Source: Azorhizobium oxalatiphilum (GTDB lineage: Bacteria; Pseudomonadota; Alphaproteobacteria; Rhizobiales; Xanthobacteraceae). Taken from it: a stretch of DNA of 64,000 bases. Position numbers and translations under genes: made by a program. The stretch spans positions 248,001 through 312,000 of the forward strand of contig NZ_BMCT01000008.1 in NCBI RefSeq assembly GCF_014635325.1, given 5' to 3'. Shown here one piece after another: positions 16,407 through 25,600 of this stretch. The notes beneath the pieces are model-generated. The model did no database searches. It was given only the letters and a program-made list of their open reading frames with translations, and had not been told where the DNA came from. How positions within the stretch are numbered: the stretch's first letter is position 1; every line of letters begins with the position of its first letter.

Positions 16407-18461
16407 ATGGCGGTGCGCACCCGTCTCGTTGCCCCGGTCCTTGCGGGCGCGTCGCCGCTCGGCCTGCTGGGCGATGGCGCGCCGCTGGGGCTCGACGGGC
16501 AGGAGCACAGCGAGGCCGGCAGCCGGCCGCAGCGTAGCCGCTTCAACCGGCGCTGGCTCTCCGCCACGGGGCTTATGGGCACGGTGGCGGTGGCGCTGAT
16601 GTGCGGCGCTCTGTTCGCCGCCATCGACCGTCAGAGCCGCCACGTCTCCCGCCCCATCCTCGCCGCGCGCCTCATGAACCACAGGTCAGGAGGCGACAAG
16701 CCGCGCGGCGACCGCCTGCATACGGCGGCGGCCCGCGAGACGCGGCGCGACCTCAAGCGCGAGCTGAAGGTGGAGCAGCTCACCGCCTCCGGCATGCACG
16801 CCTTCACCCATGTGGCGGCCAGGCTCGGCGCGGTGGTGGCGGCCACCGCCGATCTGCCCGCAGGCAACCGCCCGCCGCCGCCCGCCGATGCCGGGCCGCC
16901 GGATGCGGACGACGTGCCTCCGCCCATGGCGGACGCCATGCCTTCCCGCGCCGAGGTGGCGCAGGCCCGGCGCGTCGGGCATCGGGGCGCGCACACGCAG
17001 GTGGCGGCTGCGCAGGCGGTGGCCGATGCCGCGCTCGGCGCCATGGCCCACCGGCAGCCCGCGCCGCCGCCGCCCTCTCCCGCGCTGGGCTTCGCCCCGC
17101 CGCCTGTGCCAGCCCACGGCCTGCCGCCGGAAATCCTGCATGGCGCCTCGGTGTCCGCCCCGCTCGCGGTGCCGGCCCCGCCGCCACCCTCCAGCTTCCC
17201 CATGTTCGAGAACGACACCAGCGCCATTGGTGAGCCGGTGAACATCTCCGTGCTGGAGAAGGCGGAAAGCCGGCCTCAGGTGGCCGAGCGGGTGCTGGTG
17301 GCGAAATCCGGCGACACGCCGGAGGATATGCTGCGCGCCGCCGGCATCGACACCGAGGACGCCCAGCTTCTCGCCACCGGCCTGCGCCGGGCGGCGGGAC
17401 GCGCGCGCACCGCGCTGGCGGGGGGCGAGGAGATCGTCCTCTCCGAGCCCACCGAAGGCGAAGCGCACGCGCCCACGTCCGGCATCGTCGCGCATCCGCG
17501 CCCGCTCAAGGTGCGCCTTGCGCGCGGCGGTGCGACGCTGGCGGCGCTGGTAGCCACCGATGCCGGCGCCTATGTGCCGCTCGCCGCCGCCGCGCCCATC
17601 CCCGCCGCTGCCGCCGGTGATCCCGAGGCCGTGGACCCGGCGGTGCTGGACGGCGTGTCGGTGCGCGATGCGCTCTACCGGCTCGCCGACGCCCATGTGC
17701 TGGACGAAGAACTGGTGGACGAGCTGGTGCGCCTCGCCGGCAACGACATGGATCTTGATACGTCGCTCAGCGCCGCCGATGGCCTCGATCTGGTCTATGC
17801 CCCGCCCGAGCCCGGCGACAGCCGCGCCGAGGCGTTCCGGCAGGAGGTGGTGTTCGCGGCGCTCACCGTGGATGGCAGGGTCCGCCGCTATTATCGCTTC
17901 AGGACACCCGACGACGGTGCGGTGGATTATTACGATGCCACCGGCCATTCGGTGACGAAGCTGCTGCTGCGCAAGCCTTTCGCCAAGGGCCGGCTCAATG
18001 ACGGCTTCGGCTGGCGCATCCATCCCATCCTGCACGATCGCCGCTTCCACAATGGCGTGGATTACACCGGGCCGGCGGGCTCGCCCATCGTGGCGGCGGG
18101 CGACGGGGTGGTGGAGAAGATCGACTATGAGGGCGGCTACGGAAAATATGTCCGCGTGAAGCATGACGGCGGCTACGAGACCACCTATGCCCATGTGGAG
18201 GGCTTTCCCTCAGGCCTGAAGGTCGGCCAGCGGGTGCGGCAGGGGCAGACGGTGGCCTTCGTGGGCTCCACAGGCCTCTCCACCGGACCGCATCTTTATT
18301 ATGAGCTTCGGATCAACGGCCATTATGCCGATCCCACCCGCGTGAAGCTGGCGGGCGGGCGCATGCTCTCCGGCGACATGGCCGGCGCCTTCCAGAAGGA
18401 GCGGGCGCGCATGGATGCGCTGGCCGCCGCTCGCCCCCTGCCCGAACCGGCGCAGCCCTGA
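16407..18461 (+). CDS. M23/LytM-domain envelope protein with altered zinc site
   Basis: A 684-residue protein: a cytoplasmic basic N-terminus, one membrane helix (about residues 52-72), a long Pro/Ala-rich linker (about 150-270), a middle region and a C-terminal M23 domain (about 520-650). The first zinc motif is intact (H548-NGV-D552) as is YAHVEG, but the usual HxH reads H629-L-Y631, placing Tyr where the third zinc ligand should be. M23 domains cleave peptidoglycan cross-links, or when degenerate activate amidases. Membrane topology suggests a periplasmic role in cell-wall remodelling. The ATG at 16407 directly follows an in-frame stop and has a weak ribosome site. Confidence 0.88.
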   Translation: MAVRTRLVAPVLAGASPLGLLGDGAPLGLDGQEHSEAGSRPQRSRFNRRWLSATGLMGTVAVALMCGALFAAIDRQSRHVSRPILAARLMNHRSGGDKPRGDRLHTAAARETRRDLKRELKVEQLTASGMHAFTHVAARLGAVVAATADLPAGNRPPPPADAGPPDADDVPPPMADAMPSRAEVAQARRVGHRGAHTQVAAAQAVADAALGAMAHRQPAPPPPSPALGFAPPPVPAHGLPPEILHGASVSAPLAVPAPPPPSSFPMFENDTSAIGEPVNISVLEKAESRPQVAERVLVAKSGDTPEDMLRAAGIDTEDAQLLATGLRRAAGRARTALAGGEEIVLSEPTEGEAHAPTSGIVAHPRPLKVRLARGGATLAALVATDAGAYVPLAAAAPIPAAAAGDPEAVDPAVLDGVSVRDALYRLADAHVLDEELVDELVRLAGNDMDLDTSLSAADGLDLVYAPPEPGDSRAEAFRQEVVFAALTVDGRVRRYYRFRTPDDGAVDYYDATGHSVTKLLLRKPFAKGRLNDGFGWRIHPILHDRRFHNGVDYTGPAGSPIVAAGDGVVEKIDYEGGYGKYVRVKHDGGYETTYAHVEGFPSGLKVGQRVRQGQTVAFVGSTGLSTGPHLYYELRINGHYADPTRVKLAGGRMLSGDMAGAFQKERARMDALAAARPLPEPAQP

Positions 18462-18624
18462 GAGCCCGTTTGGAAAAGTCGGACGGGTCGGTCCGCCGGG
18501 TCTTTCCGGCGCCCGGTGCGTCGCAAACTTGCCCCGATGCGCGGCATCGGGGCTGCATTTTCTCCTGCCGGATCACCGAAAATCCCGCGACGGCCCTCCG
18601 CCGCCGATTTCCCAAACGGGCTCT
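18461..18624. repeat. MITE-like element with 13-bp terminal inverted repeats
   Basis: AGAGCCCGTTTGG at 18461-18473 is exactly inverted at 18612-18624, and the match extends a further 3 bases with one inserted C. The 164-bp interval is non-coding and contains an internal hairpin (CCCCGATG ... CATCGGGG, about 18534-18554). The left end begins at the last base of the M23 stop codon. It looks like a small non-autonomous mobile element or a long terminator-like structure. Confidence 0.5.
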
Positions 18625-18632
18625 GAGCCGCC

Positions 18633-19718
18633 TCAGAGGTCTTTCTGCAGCAGCAGCGCGTGGGTGGCGAGGGGAGAGGCGAGCGCCTGCGGCGCTTCCA
18701 GAACCCGCTGCCGGAGGCCGGCGAGAAGTCGCCCGGAGAAGGCGCGGGCGAAGGCATCGGTGCGGCCGGGATCCAGCGCCCGCAGCAGCGAGGGCATGAA
18801 GGCGGTCTGCACGAAGCTGATGTAACCCGCCGACAGCGCCTGCACGTCGGACGTGCCGGCATAGGCGGCCCAATAGGGGTCGGGCAGGTCGCGGGTTTCC
18901 TCGGCGAGGATGGTGAGGGACCGGAAGCGGCCCTCGGTGAAGGCGCTCAGTATGTCCTGCGCGGTGCGGTCATGCACCGGGATGGTCATGCCGGAGAATT
19001 CGGTGGCGCCGATCATGCCGTCCGCCGCCATGTCCTCCAGCTCGCGCTGCAGCCAGCCCATGAGCACGCGCAGGTTGGGCTCGCCATTGCCCTGGGTGAT
19101 GGGCTGGACCACCACGAGGCAGCCACCAGGCACCAGTTCGCGCGCGCGATGGAGCAGGAAGGCCTGCCAGTCTTCCGCCGACCGCTGGGCGAAGGCCCGC
19201 CGCATGGCCGGTGCCGCCATGTCGCCCCACACGTGCCCGATGGGGCCCTTCGGCAGGGCGCTGAGCCAGTGCACGGCAAAGGACGACCAGCCGATGGTGG
19301 CGGTGTCCGGCGACAGCAGGGGGCCGAACAGAGAGCGCCCCACCGCGAACGGATAGACCTCCGGGTCGGTCTGCATCTGGGCGTCCGGATGGTCGCGCAG
19401 CAGGGTGAAGAGATGCGAGAAGTCGGTTTCCGGCTGGTCCGCATGGATCACGGCGATGGGCGCCCCCGGCCCGATGCGGTCCCGCAGGGTGCCGATGGCC
19501 TGGCCGATGGGAGCCAGCGTGTGGGTGCCGTGGGCGGAGCCGTAATTGACGATGACCGGCGGCATCCGCACCAGCGGCACACGCGTGAGGGCATCCGCCA
19601 GCATGTCGTGACCGGCGGCAGCGGCCAGCATGCGCAGGCCGCTGTCGAAGCCCCGGGGAGAATGCGCGGAAGAGGGCAGGGATTGAAACCGTGGCGGTAT
19701 GGACGTCACAAGCGGCAT
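18633..19718 (-). CDS. SABATH-like SAM-dependent carboxyl methyltransferase
   Basis: A 361-residue protein resembling the SABATH family (Methyltransf_7), best known from plants, where members methylate carboxyl groups of salicylate, jasmonate or indole-3-acetate. Seen here: motif I region VIVNYGSAHGTHTLAPI, acidic loop VIHADQPETDFSHLF, the GRSLFGPLLSPDTATIGWSS segment matching the family's SFYxxLxPxxSxxxxxSS pattern, and a LVPGGCLVVVQPI strand. No signal peptide. The ATG at 19718 is chosen over an in-frame TTG at 19769 that lacks a ribosome site, but neither is strong. Substrate unknown; no biosynthetic neighbours. Confidence 0.75.
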   Translation of the reverse strand: MPLVTSIPPRFQSLPSSAHSPRGFDSGLRMLAAAAGHDMLADALTRVPLVRMPPVIVNYGSAHGTHTLAPIGQAIGTLRDRIGPGAPIAVIHADQPETDFSHLFTLLRDHPDAQMQTDPEVYPFAVGRSLFGPLLSPDTATIGWSSFAVHWLSALPKGPIGHVWGDMAAPAMRRAFAQRSAEDWQAFLLHRARELVPGGCLVVVQPITQGNGEPNLRVLMGWLQRELEDMAADGMIGATEFSGMTIPVHDRTAQDILSAFTEGRFRSLTILAEETRDLPDPYWAAYAGTSDVQALSAGYISFVQTAFMPSLLRALDPGRTDAFARAFSGRLLAGLRQRVLEAPQALASPLATHALLLQKDL

Positions 19719-19835
19719 CCTGCAAAAAACGGAACCTGTCAGCGATATATTAGACACGCCATGGCGCAAGAGTAAGGCGCTCGACTGCGCAAGTTCCGGG
19801 CAAGCTTCCTGCTCCGCGCAGTCAGTTGCTCCTGA

Positions 19836-20711
19836 TCAGGCAACCACCCGCAGGCGCGGCACCGCCAGCGTCTCGGTGAGGAACGTCACCAGCGGCTCGG
19901 CGAGGTCGGCGGGGGTATCGTCCTCGCCCAGAAGGGCGATCTCCATGTCCGGCAATGCCGGCCAGCCCTCGGCCGGGGTGAACATGTCGAGCCCGTCGAT
20001 GGCGAAGGAGCGGCCGAGCACGGTCACGCCCAGCCCGCCGCGCACCGCGCCCTGAATGCCCATGAGGCTGCTGGCGGTGCAGGTGACGGTTGCGCTCCAG
20101 CCGTGGCCGGCCAGCGCCTCCTCGGCGATGCCCCGGTAGGAGCAGGGTGGCGGCAGCACCACCAGCGGGATGGGGCGGCTGGTATCCGGCGTGAAGCCTT
20201 CGGGCGCGATCCACACCATGGGCTCGCGCCACAGCAGGCGCCCGTCCGGCGCCGCCGTGCCGCGCTTGATGATGGCAAGGTCCAACTGGCCCTCGCTGCG
20301 GGCGGCGATGAGATCGCAGCTCATGCCCGTGGTCAGCGCGATATGGATGCCGGGATGCTGCCGGCCGAAGCGGGCGAGCAGGCCGGGCAGCTGGTGGGGC
20401 ATGAAGTCGTCCGCCACGCCGAGGCGGATGGTGCCTTCCACCTGCGGCGTGCGGAACAGGCGCACCGTCTCGTCATTCAGCGACAGCAGCGCGCGGGCGG
20501 AAGGCATCAGCCGATGGCCGTCCTGCGTCAGGGAGAGGGTGCGGCTGGTGCGCGAGAACACGCGCACGCCCAACTGCTCCTCCAGCCGCAATATCTTCTG
20601 GCTGACGGCGGACTGGGTGCGGCCCACCACCTCGGCGGCGGCGGTGAAGCTGCCCGTATCGGCCACGGCCACGAAGGCCCGCATGAGGTCCATGTCGAGA
20701 TCGAGACGCAT
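19836..20711 (-). CDS. LysR-family transcriptional regulator
   Basis: A 291-residue regulator with an N-terminal winged helix-turn-helix (AFVAVADTGSFTAAAEVVGR, then TQSAVSQKILRLEEQLG) and a periplasmic-binding-like effector domain. It is divergently transcribed from a zinc-binding dehydrogenase gene across a 115-bp gap, the usual arrangement for a LysR protein and its target. Effector unknown; quinones or aldehydes would fit the neighbour but this is inference. Confidence 0.92.
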   Translation of the reverse strand: MRLDLDMDLMRAFVAVADTGSFTAAAEVVGRTQSAVSQKILRLEEQLGVRVFSRTSRTLSLTQDGHRLMPSARALLSLNDETVRLFRTPQVEGTIRLGVADDFMPHQLPGLLARFGRQHPGIHIALTTGMSCDLIAARSEGQLDLAIIKRGTAAPDGRLLWREPMVWIAPEGFTPDTSRPIPLVVLPPPCSYRGIAEEALAGHGWSATVTCTASSLMGIQGAVRGGLGVTVLGRSFAIDGLDMFTPAEGWPALPDMEIALLGEDDTPADLAEPLVTFLTETLAVPRLRVVA

Positions 20712-20715
20712 CTAT

Positions 20716-20729
20716 TAGCCCATCAGCTA
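20716..20729. promoter_or_regulatory. Candidate LysR binding site
   Basis: TAGC-N6-GCTA, part of a looser dyad in the gap between lysR and the dehydrogenase gene, immediately upstream of the lysR ATG. It approximates the T-N11-A pattern of LysR boxes. Assignment by position and partial symmetry only. Confidence 0.35.
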
Positions 20730-20826
20730 GATGCGATTAGAACTATGCGTTTCTCATTTTGATCGCAAGGGGCGAGTGTCCGGCCATGCAGGCGGCACCG
20801 CGCCGCCGGAGCGAGGAGATGAGAAC

Positions 20827-21840
20827 GTGAAGGCCATCGGCTACGCGACCCCCGGCCCGCTGACTGCGGACGGCCCCTTCCTGGCGTTCGACGCCCCCAC
20901 CCCGACCCTGCGCCCGCGGGACCTGCTGGTGCGCGTGAAGGCGCTGTCCGTGAACCCGGTGGACATGAAGCTGCGCGCGGGCGCCGCGCCCGAGGCCGGC
21001 CAGACCCGCATCCTGGGCTTCGACGCCGCCGGCGTGGTGGAGGCCGTGGGGCCGGACGTCACCGGCTACAAGGTGGGCGACGAAGTGGCCTATGCCGGCG
21101 TCATCGACCGGGCGGGCAGCAATGCGGAACTGCAGGCGGTGGACGAACGCATCGTCGGCCGCAAGCCGAAGACGCTGGGCTTTGCGGATGCGGCGGCGCT
21201 GCCGCTGACCTCCATCACCGCCTGGGAACTGCTGTTCGACCGTCTGCGCGTGCCCTTCGGCGACAAGTCGGCCTCCGGCTCCCTGCTCATCGTCAGCGGG
21301 GCGGGTGGTGTCGGCTCCATCCTCACCCAGCTCGCCCGTCGGCTCACCGGCCTTACGGTCATTTCCACCGCCTCGCGGCCGGAGAGCGTGGAGTGGTGCC
21401 TCAAGCAGGGCGCGCATCATGTGATCGACCATCGCCAGCCTTTGGACGAGGGCCTGAAAGCCATCGGCATTCCCGAGGTGGACTATGTGGCTGCGCTCGG
21501 CGGCACCGAGGGGCACCTGCCGGCCATCGTGCGATCCCTGAAGCCGCAGGGCGCCATGGCGGTGATCGACGATCCCAAAACGCTGGACATCATGCCCTTC
21601 AAGCGCAAGGCGCTGTCGGTGCACTGGGAGCTGATGTTCACCCGCCCGCTGTTCAATACACCCGACATCGAGGAACAGCGCCGCCTCCTGAACACGGTGG
21701 CGGATCTGGTGGACGACGGCGTCCTGAAGACCACCGCCACCGCCCATCTCGGGGCTTTGTCGGTTGAGACGCTGACCGAGGCCCATCGCCGCATCGAGAG
21801 CGGCCGCACCATCGGCAAGGTGGTGCTGGACGGCTTCTGA
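20827..21840 (+). CDS. Zinc-binding alcohol dehydrogenase family / quinone oxidoreductase
   Basis: A 337-residue medium-chain dehydrogenase. It has an N-terminal GroES-like domain (VKALSVNPVDMKLRAG, then ILGFDAAGVVEAVGPDV) and a Rossmann domain with the nucleotide motif SGAGGVGSILTQLARR. The structural and catalytic cysteine ligands of zinc enzymes are absent, so it probably acts as a zinc-independent NADPH-dependent quinone or enone reductase (ZADH1 type) despite the family name. GTG start at 20827, with GAGGAG 8 nt upstream; upstream in-frame codons lie in the LysR promoter. Probably controlled by the divergent LysR protein. Confidence 0.9.
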   Translation: MKAIGYATPGPLTADGPFLAFDAPTPTLRPRDLLVRVKALSVNPVDMKLRAGAAPEAGQTRILGFDAAGVVEAVGPDVTGYKVGDEVAYAGVIDRAGSNAELQAVDERIVGRKPKTLGFADAAALPLTSITAWELLFDRLRVPFGDKSASGSLLIVSGAGGVGSILTQLARRLTGLTVISTASRPESVEWCLKQGAHHVIDHRQPLDEGLKAIGIPEVDYVAALGGTEGHLPAIVRSLKPQGAMAVIDDPKTLDIMPFKRKALSVHWELMFTRPLFNTPDIEEQRRLLNTVADLVDDGVLKTTATAHLGALSVETLTEAHRRIESGRTIGKVVLDGF

Positions 21841-21857
21841 CCGGCGAGCTGAACGCA

Positions 21858-21893
21858 AAACAGCCCGGACGGCGCGTGCCATCCGGGCTGTTT
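21858..21893. terminator. Bidirectional terminator between the dehydrogenase and fdxA
   Basis: AAACAGCCCGGA (21858-21869) is perfectly inverted as TCCGGGCTGTTT (21882-21893) around a 12-nt loop, with A and T runs at its ends, so it can serve both converging genes. Confidence 0.85.
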
Positions 21894-21917
21894 CTCAATC
21901 TCGATGACAGCGGGCGA

Positions 21918-22253
21918 TCAGTCGCCGGTGCCGGGCTCGGGGGAGAACAGGGGCTCCTTGTCCGGCTTGCCGTCCCATTCCTTCGCGTCCGGCAGAGCGT
22001 CGCGCTTGATGGTCATGTTCGGCCACACCTTCGCGTATTCCGCGTTCAGCGACAGCCACTTCTCAAGGCCCGGCTCGGTGTCCGGCTTGATCGCCTCGGC
22101 CGGGCATTCCGGTTCGCACACGCCGCAGTCGATGCACTCATCCGGATGGATGACGAGCATGTTTTCACCCTCGTAGAAGCAATCCACGGGGCACACGGCG
22201 ACACAGTCCGTGTACTTGCAGAGGATGCAGTTCTCGGTGACGACGTAGGCCAT
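21918..22253 (-). CDS. fdxA: Seven-iron ferredoxin FdxA
   Basis: A 111-residue ferredoxin. [17 protein letters not shown] with the following [10 protein letters not shown] carries the 3Fe-4S/4Fe-4S cysteine pattern, and [16 protein letters not shown] the second cluster; the acidic C-terminal extension is typical of the alphaproteobacterial FdxA type. A low-potential cytoplasmic electron carrier whose partners cannot be named from sequence. It is the third gene of a minus-strand run with the helicase and S4 gene, after 72 bp. Confidence 0.96.
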   Translation of the reverse strand: MAYVVTENCILCKYTDCVAVCPVDCFYEGENMLVIHPDECIDCGVCEPECPAEAIKPDTEPGLEKWLSLNAEYAKVWPNMTIKRDALPDAKEWDGKPDKEPLFSPEPGTGD

Positions 22254-22325
22254 GGGAGTCCCTTTCGCGCGCCGGACTAGCCCAGACGCCCTGAGGACGC
22301 AAGCAAAGCCGCTACCGTACGCACG

Positions 22326-22613
22326 CTATTTACCGATATCATCTGTGATATCGTCCAATAACTCGGATGCTGACGTAGCATCTCCGCGCCGCTCCGCAAA
22401 GCCGCGGATACGCAGTACGCGCACACCTGCATTGAGCGAAACGGTGAGCACCTGTCCGGCCCGCACCATATGGCCGGCGCCGGTGATGCGCTGGCCGTCC
22501 AGCCGCACATGGCCGGAGCGCACCAGATCGGCAGCGTCGGCGCGGGTGCGAACCACCCGCGCGTGCCAGAGCCAGCGGTCGATCCGCTGACGCCCGGAAG
22601 CGTCAGCGGACAC
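22326..22613 (-). CDS. S4-domain RNA-binding protein (Hsp15-like)
   Basis: A 95-residue protein consisting mostly of one S4 RNA-binding domain (RIDRWLWHARVVRTRADAAD, then LVRSGHVRLDGQRITG). This is the Hsp15/HslR type, which in E. coli binds stalled 50S-peptidyl-tRNA complexes. GTG start at 22613, with GGAG 9 nt upstream. It sits between the Suv3-like helicase and fdxA on the same strand, a grouping I recall from other Rhizobiales, which suggests a ribosome- or RNA-quality role. Confidence 0.88.
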   Translation of the reverse strand: MSADASGRQRIDRWLWHARVVRTRADAADLVRSGHVRLDGQRITGAGHMVRAGQVLTVSLNAGVRVLRIRGFAERRGDATSASELLDDITDDIGK

Positions 22614-22637
22614 GGAGCCGGGCTCCGGATTTGTGAC

Positions 22638-22689
22638 AGAGCACGTTTTCCGGCTTCGATCGCGAAGCCATCAAGCCCGGACGTGCTCT
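22638..22689. repeat. Dispersed palindromic element, copy B
   Basis: Outer arms AGAGCACGT (22638-22646) and ACGTGCTCT (22681-22689) are perfect, and inner arms GCTTCG and CGAAGC form the tip. It shares ATCAAgCCCGG..GTGCTCT with copies at 5448 and 42178. It lies in the 81-bp gap between helicase and S4 genes. Confidence 0.7.
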
Positions 22690-22694
22690 CGGCC

Positions 22695-25600
22695 TCACTT
22701 GCCCTTCTTGTCCGCTTCCAGCTGCGCCTTCAGCGCAGCCAGCTTGGCGAAGGGGCTGTCGGGATCGGCCTGCTTCTCACGGCGGGGGGCCTGATGCTGC
22801 GGCGGACGGTCGCCGCTGCGCTCGGGCCGAGGGCCGCGATGCTCGCCGCCCTCGCGCTGCGGACCCCGGAAGGGGCGGTCGCCGCGCGGCGGACGGTTGC
22901 CATGGCGCTCGCCGTTGGGACGCTCGCCCTGTTCGCCCGACTGGCCTTCGCCGGTCTGGGGACGGCCGCCGCCCGGGAAGTGGCCCCGGCGCTGCTGGCC
23001 GCCGGGACGACCCTGACGTTCGCCCTCTCGACGCTCGCCGCCGGCACCCTGTCCACGACCCTCGCCACGGCCTTCGCCGCGATGATCGCCACCGCGATTT
23101 TCGCCGCCACGGCCGCGATGGCCGGGGGCGCCGTCACGGCGCGGGGCACCCGGCGGACGGCCGGGACGCCACACTTCGATGAGGGCTTCTTCCGCAGAGA
23201 CGGCATCGCCCGCAGGGATGGCATCGCCCGCAGGGGCAGCCTCTTCCGCAGGGGTGGCGTCGCCGATGGCAGGCGCCTCTTCGGCACCCACTTCGGCCGC
23301 GCTCTCGGCGGCGGTGGGATCGACGGTTTCCGCCGAAGCGGCTTCCGCCGTGTCCTCGGTAACGACGGTCTCGGCCGGCGCTTCCGCTTCGACGGCGGCA
23401 GCTTCCTCGGTCTCGACGCTCGGGGCCTCGGCGGCCTGCGCGGGCGCTTCCGCCTCGGGCGCATCCGCTTCAGGGGCGTCAGCCGCCTCGGCCACGTCCA
23501 GCAGCAGGTCGGCCTCGATGGCGCCTTCCGGCGCCGGCGCAAGGTCCTGCGGCGCAGCGGTGGCCTCGGCGGGGGCGACCACCTCGGACACCGGGGCGAT
23601 CTCGGCTTCCGGCGGCGGGGCCGCGCGGCGCTCCATGCGATAGCCCAGCGACTTCAGGATGGAGGCGAAATCCTCACCCGAGCAGCCGGCCAGCGAGGTC
23701 ATGCCGACCGTCACCGTGAAGCCGCGCCCGTCCACCGCGCCGGCCGGCTTGGGGCCGGGGGCGTTGGGCCGCCAGGCCAGAGCCGGGCGGATGAGATCGG
23801 CGAGGCGCTCCAGAATGTCCACGCGCACCGCCCGCTCGCCGCACACGCGGAAGCCGACGGCCCGGTACAGGCCCTTCTGGATGTCGTGGTCCACCGGAAT
23901 GGAGGTGCGGCCGGAGGAGGCCAGATGGGGCAGCTCGTCCAGCCCCTTCTGCTGCAGGCCGCCGTGCTTGAGGGCGTACAGCTCCGCCGCCAGCGTGCGC
24001 GGGGCGGGCTTCAGCAGGCCGGGCAGATAGATGTGATGGGCGCCGAACCGCACGCCATAGCCGCGAAGCGCGGCACGGGCGGTCTGGTCGAGGGTCTTCA
24101 TCTCCTCGGCCACCTTGGTGCGCTCCAGCACGCCGAGCGATTCGACGATCTGGAAGGCGATGCCACGGGCGATGCCGGTGATGTCCTCGGCTTCGCCCAG
24201 CTTCAGCAGCGGGCCGAGCAGCTTCTCGATATGGGCCTTCACCCACAGCGTGAGGCGGGCTTCCACCTGCTCGCGGGGCGTGCCCGTGAGATGCTCGTCG
24301 GCGATGATCTTGAAGCGGGGCTTGAGCACCTCGTCGCCGGGGATCAGCTTGGCAACGGCCTCGCCGGTCCAGCGGATGGTGCCGTCGTGGGTGAGCACGA
24401 ACGCCTCGTCCACCGCCTGCGACAGGCGGTTGGCGCGGCTTTCGATCTCACCGGCCAGCGCCTTCTGCGCGGCGGCACGCAGTGCCTTGGCCTCTTCCCC
24501 GCCGGCGGAGGGATCGGGTGCGAACTGAAAACCCTGGAGGTGGCCGATCACATGGCCTTCCACGGTGACATCGCCGGTCTTGCTGATCTCAGTCTCGAGC
24601 ATCGTATTCTCTCGCAGGCGCCGCATGAGCATGCTGGTCCGCCGGTCCACGAAACGTTGTGCCAACCGCTCGTGCAGCGCGTCGGACAGCTTGTCCTCGA
24701 CCCCTCTTGTGACGCCTTGCCAGTGCTCCGGGTCATTCAACCAGTCAGGGCGGTTGGCCACGTAGGTGAGAGTCCTCACCTGCGCAATCCGACCCGACAG
24801 GGTGTCGATGTCTCCTTCCGGGCGATCGGTCAAGGCGATTTGACGCGCAAACCACTCATCAGGGATGCGACCACCCGTCCCGACATGCTGAAAAAGCGTG
24901 GAAATCAGCTCCGCATGGGCACCTGGGGAAACTTTGCGATAATCCGGCACCTGGCACACGTCCCACAGCCGCTCCACCACCGCAGGGGTGGTCGCGCGGC
25001 CAAGAACCTCGGGCTCCCGGCTCATGATTTCCAGCACCTGGACATCATCGCCGGTGGGTGCGCGGGTCAGTCCTTCCTCGCGCGGGGGTAGAGCCAGACT
25101 GTCCAGCAACGTCTTTACGTTGCGATAGTCTGGCACCGCGTTGCGCCATTGCAACACACGCGCGTTCTCGAAATCGTGACCCTCCAGCTGCTCCACCAGT
25201 TCCTGATCGAGCGGCGGGCAGCGGCCGGTGGTGCCGAAGGTGCCATCGCGCTGCGCGCGGCCGGCCCGGCCGGCGATCTGCGCCATCTCGCCCGGATTGA
25301 GCTTGCGGAACTGCCAGCCGTCGAACTTGCGGTCGGAGGCGAAGGCGACGTGATCCACGTCGAGATTGAGCCCCATGCCGATGGCATCGGTGGCGATGAG
25401 GTAATCCACATCGCCGCTCTGGTAGAGCTCCACCTGCGCGTTGCGGGTGCGCGGCGAGAGCGCGCCCATCACCACCGCCGCCCCGCCGTGCTGGCGGCGG
25501 ATGAATTCGGCGATGGCGTAAACGTCCTCAGCCGAGAAGGCGACGATGGCCGAGCGCCGGGGCAGGCGGGAGATTTTCCTCTCGCCCGCGAACGTCAGCG

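Noticed and set aside
22470..25091. 873-codon plus-strand open frame
   Set aside because: It lies opposite the Suv3-like helicase gene, is very Gly/Arg/Ala-rich and results from high GC; the helicase motifs on the minus strand are decisive.
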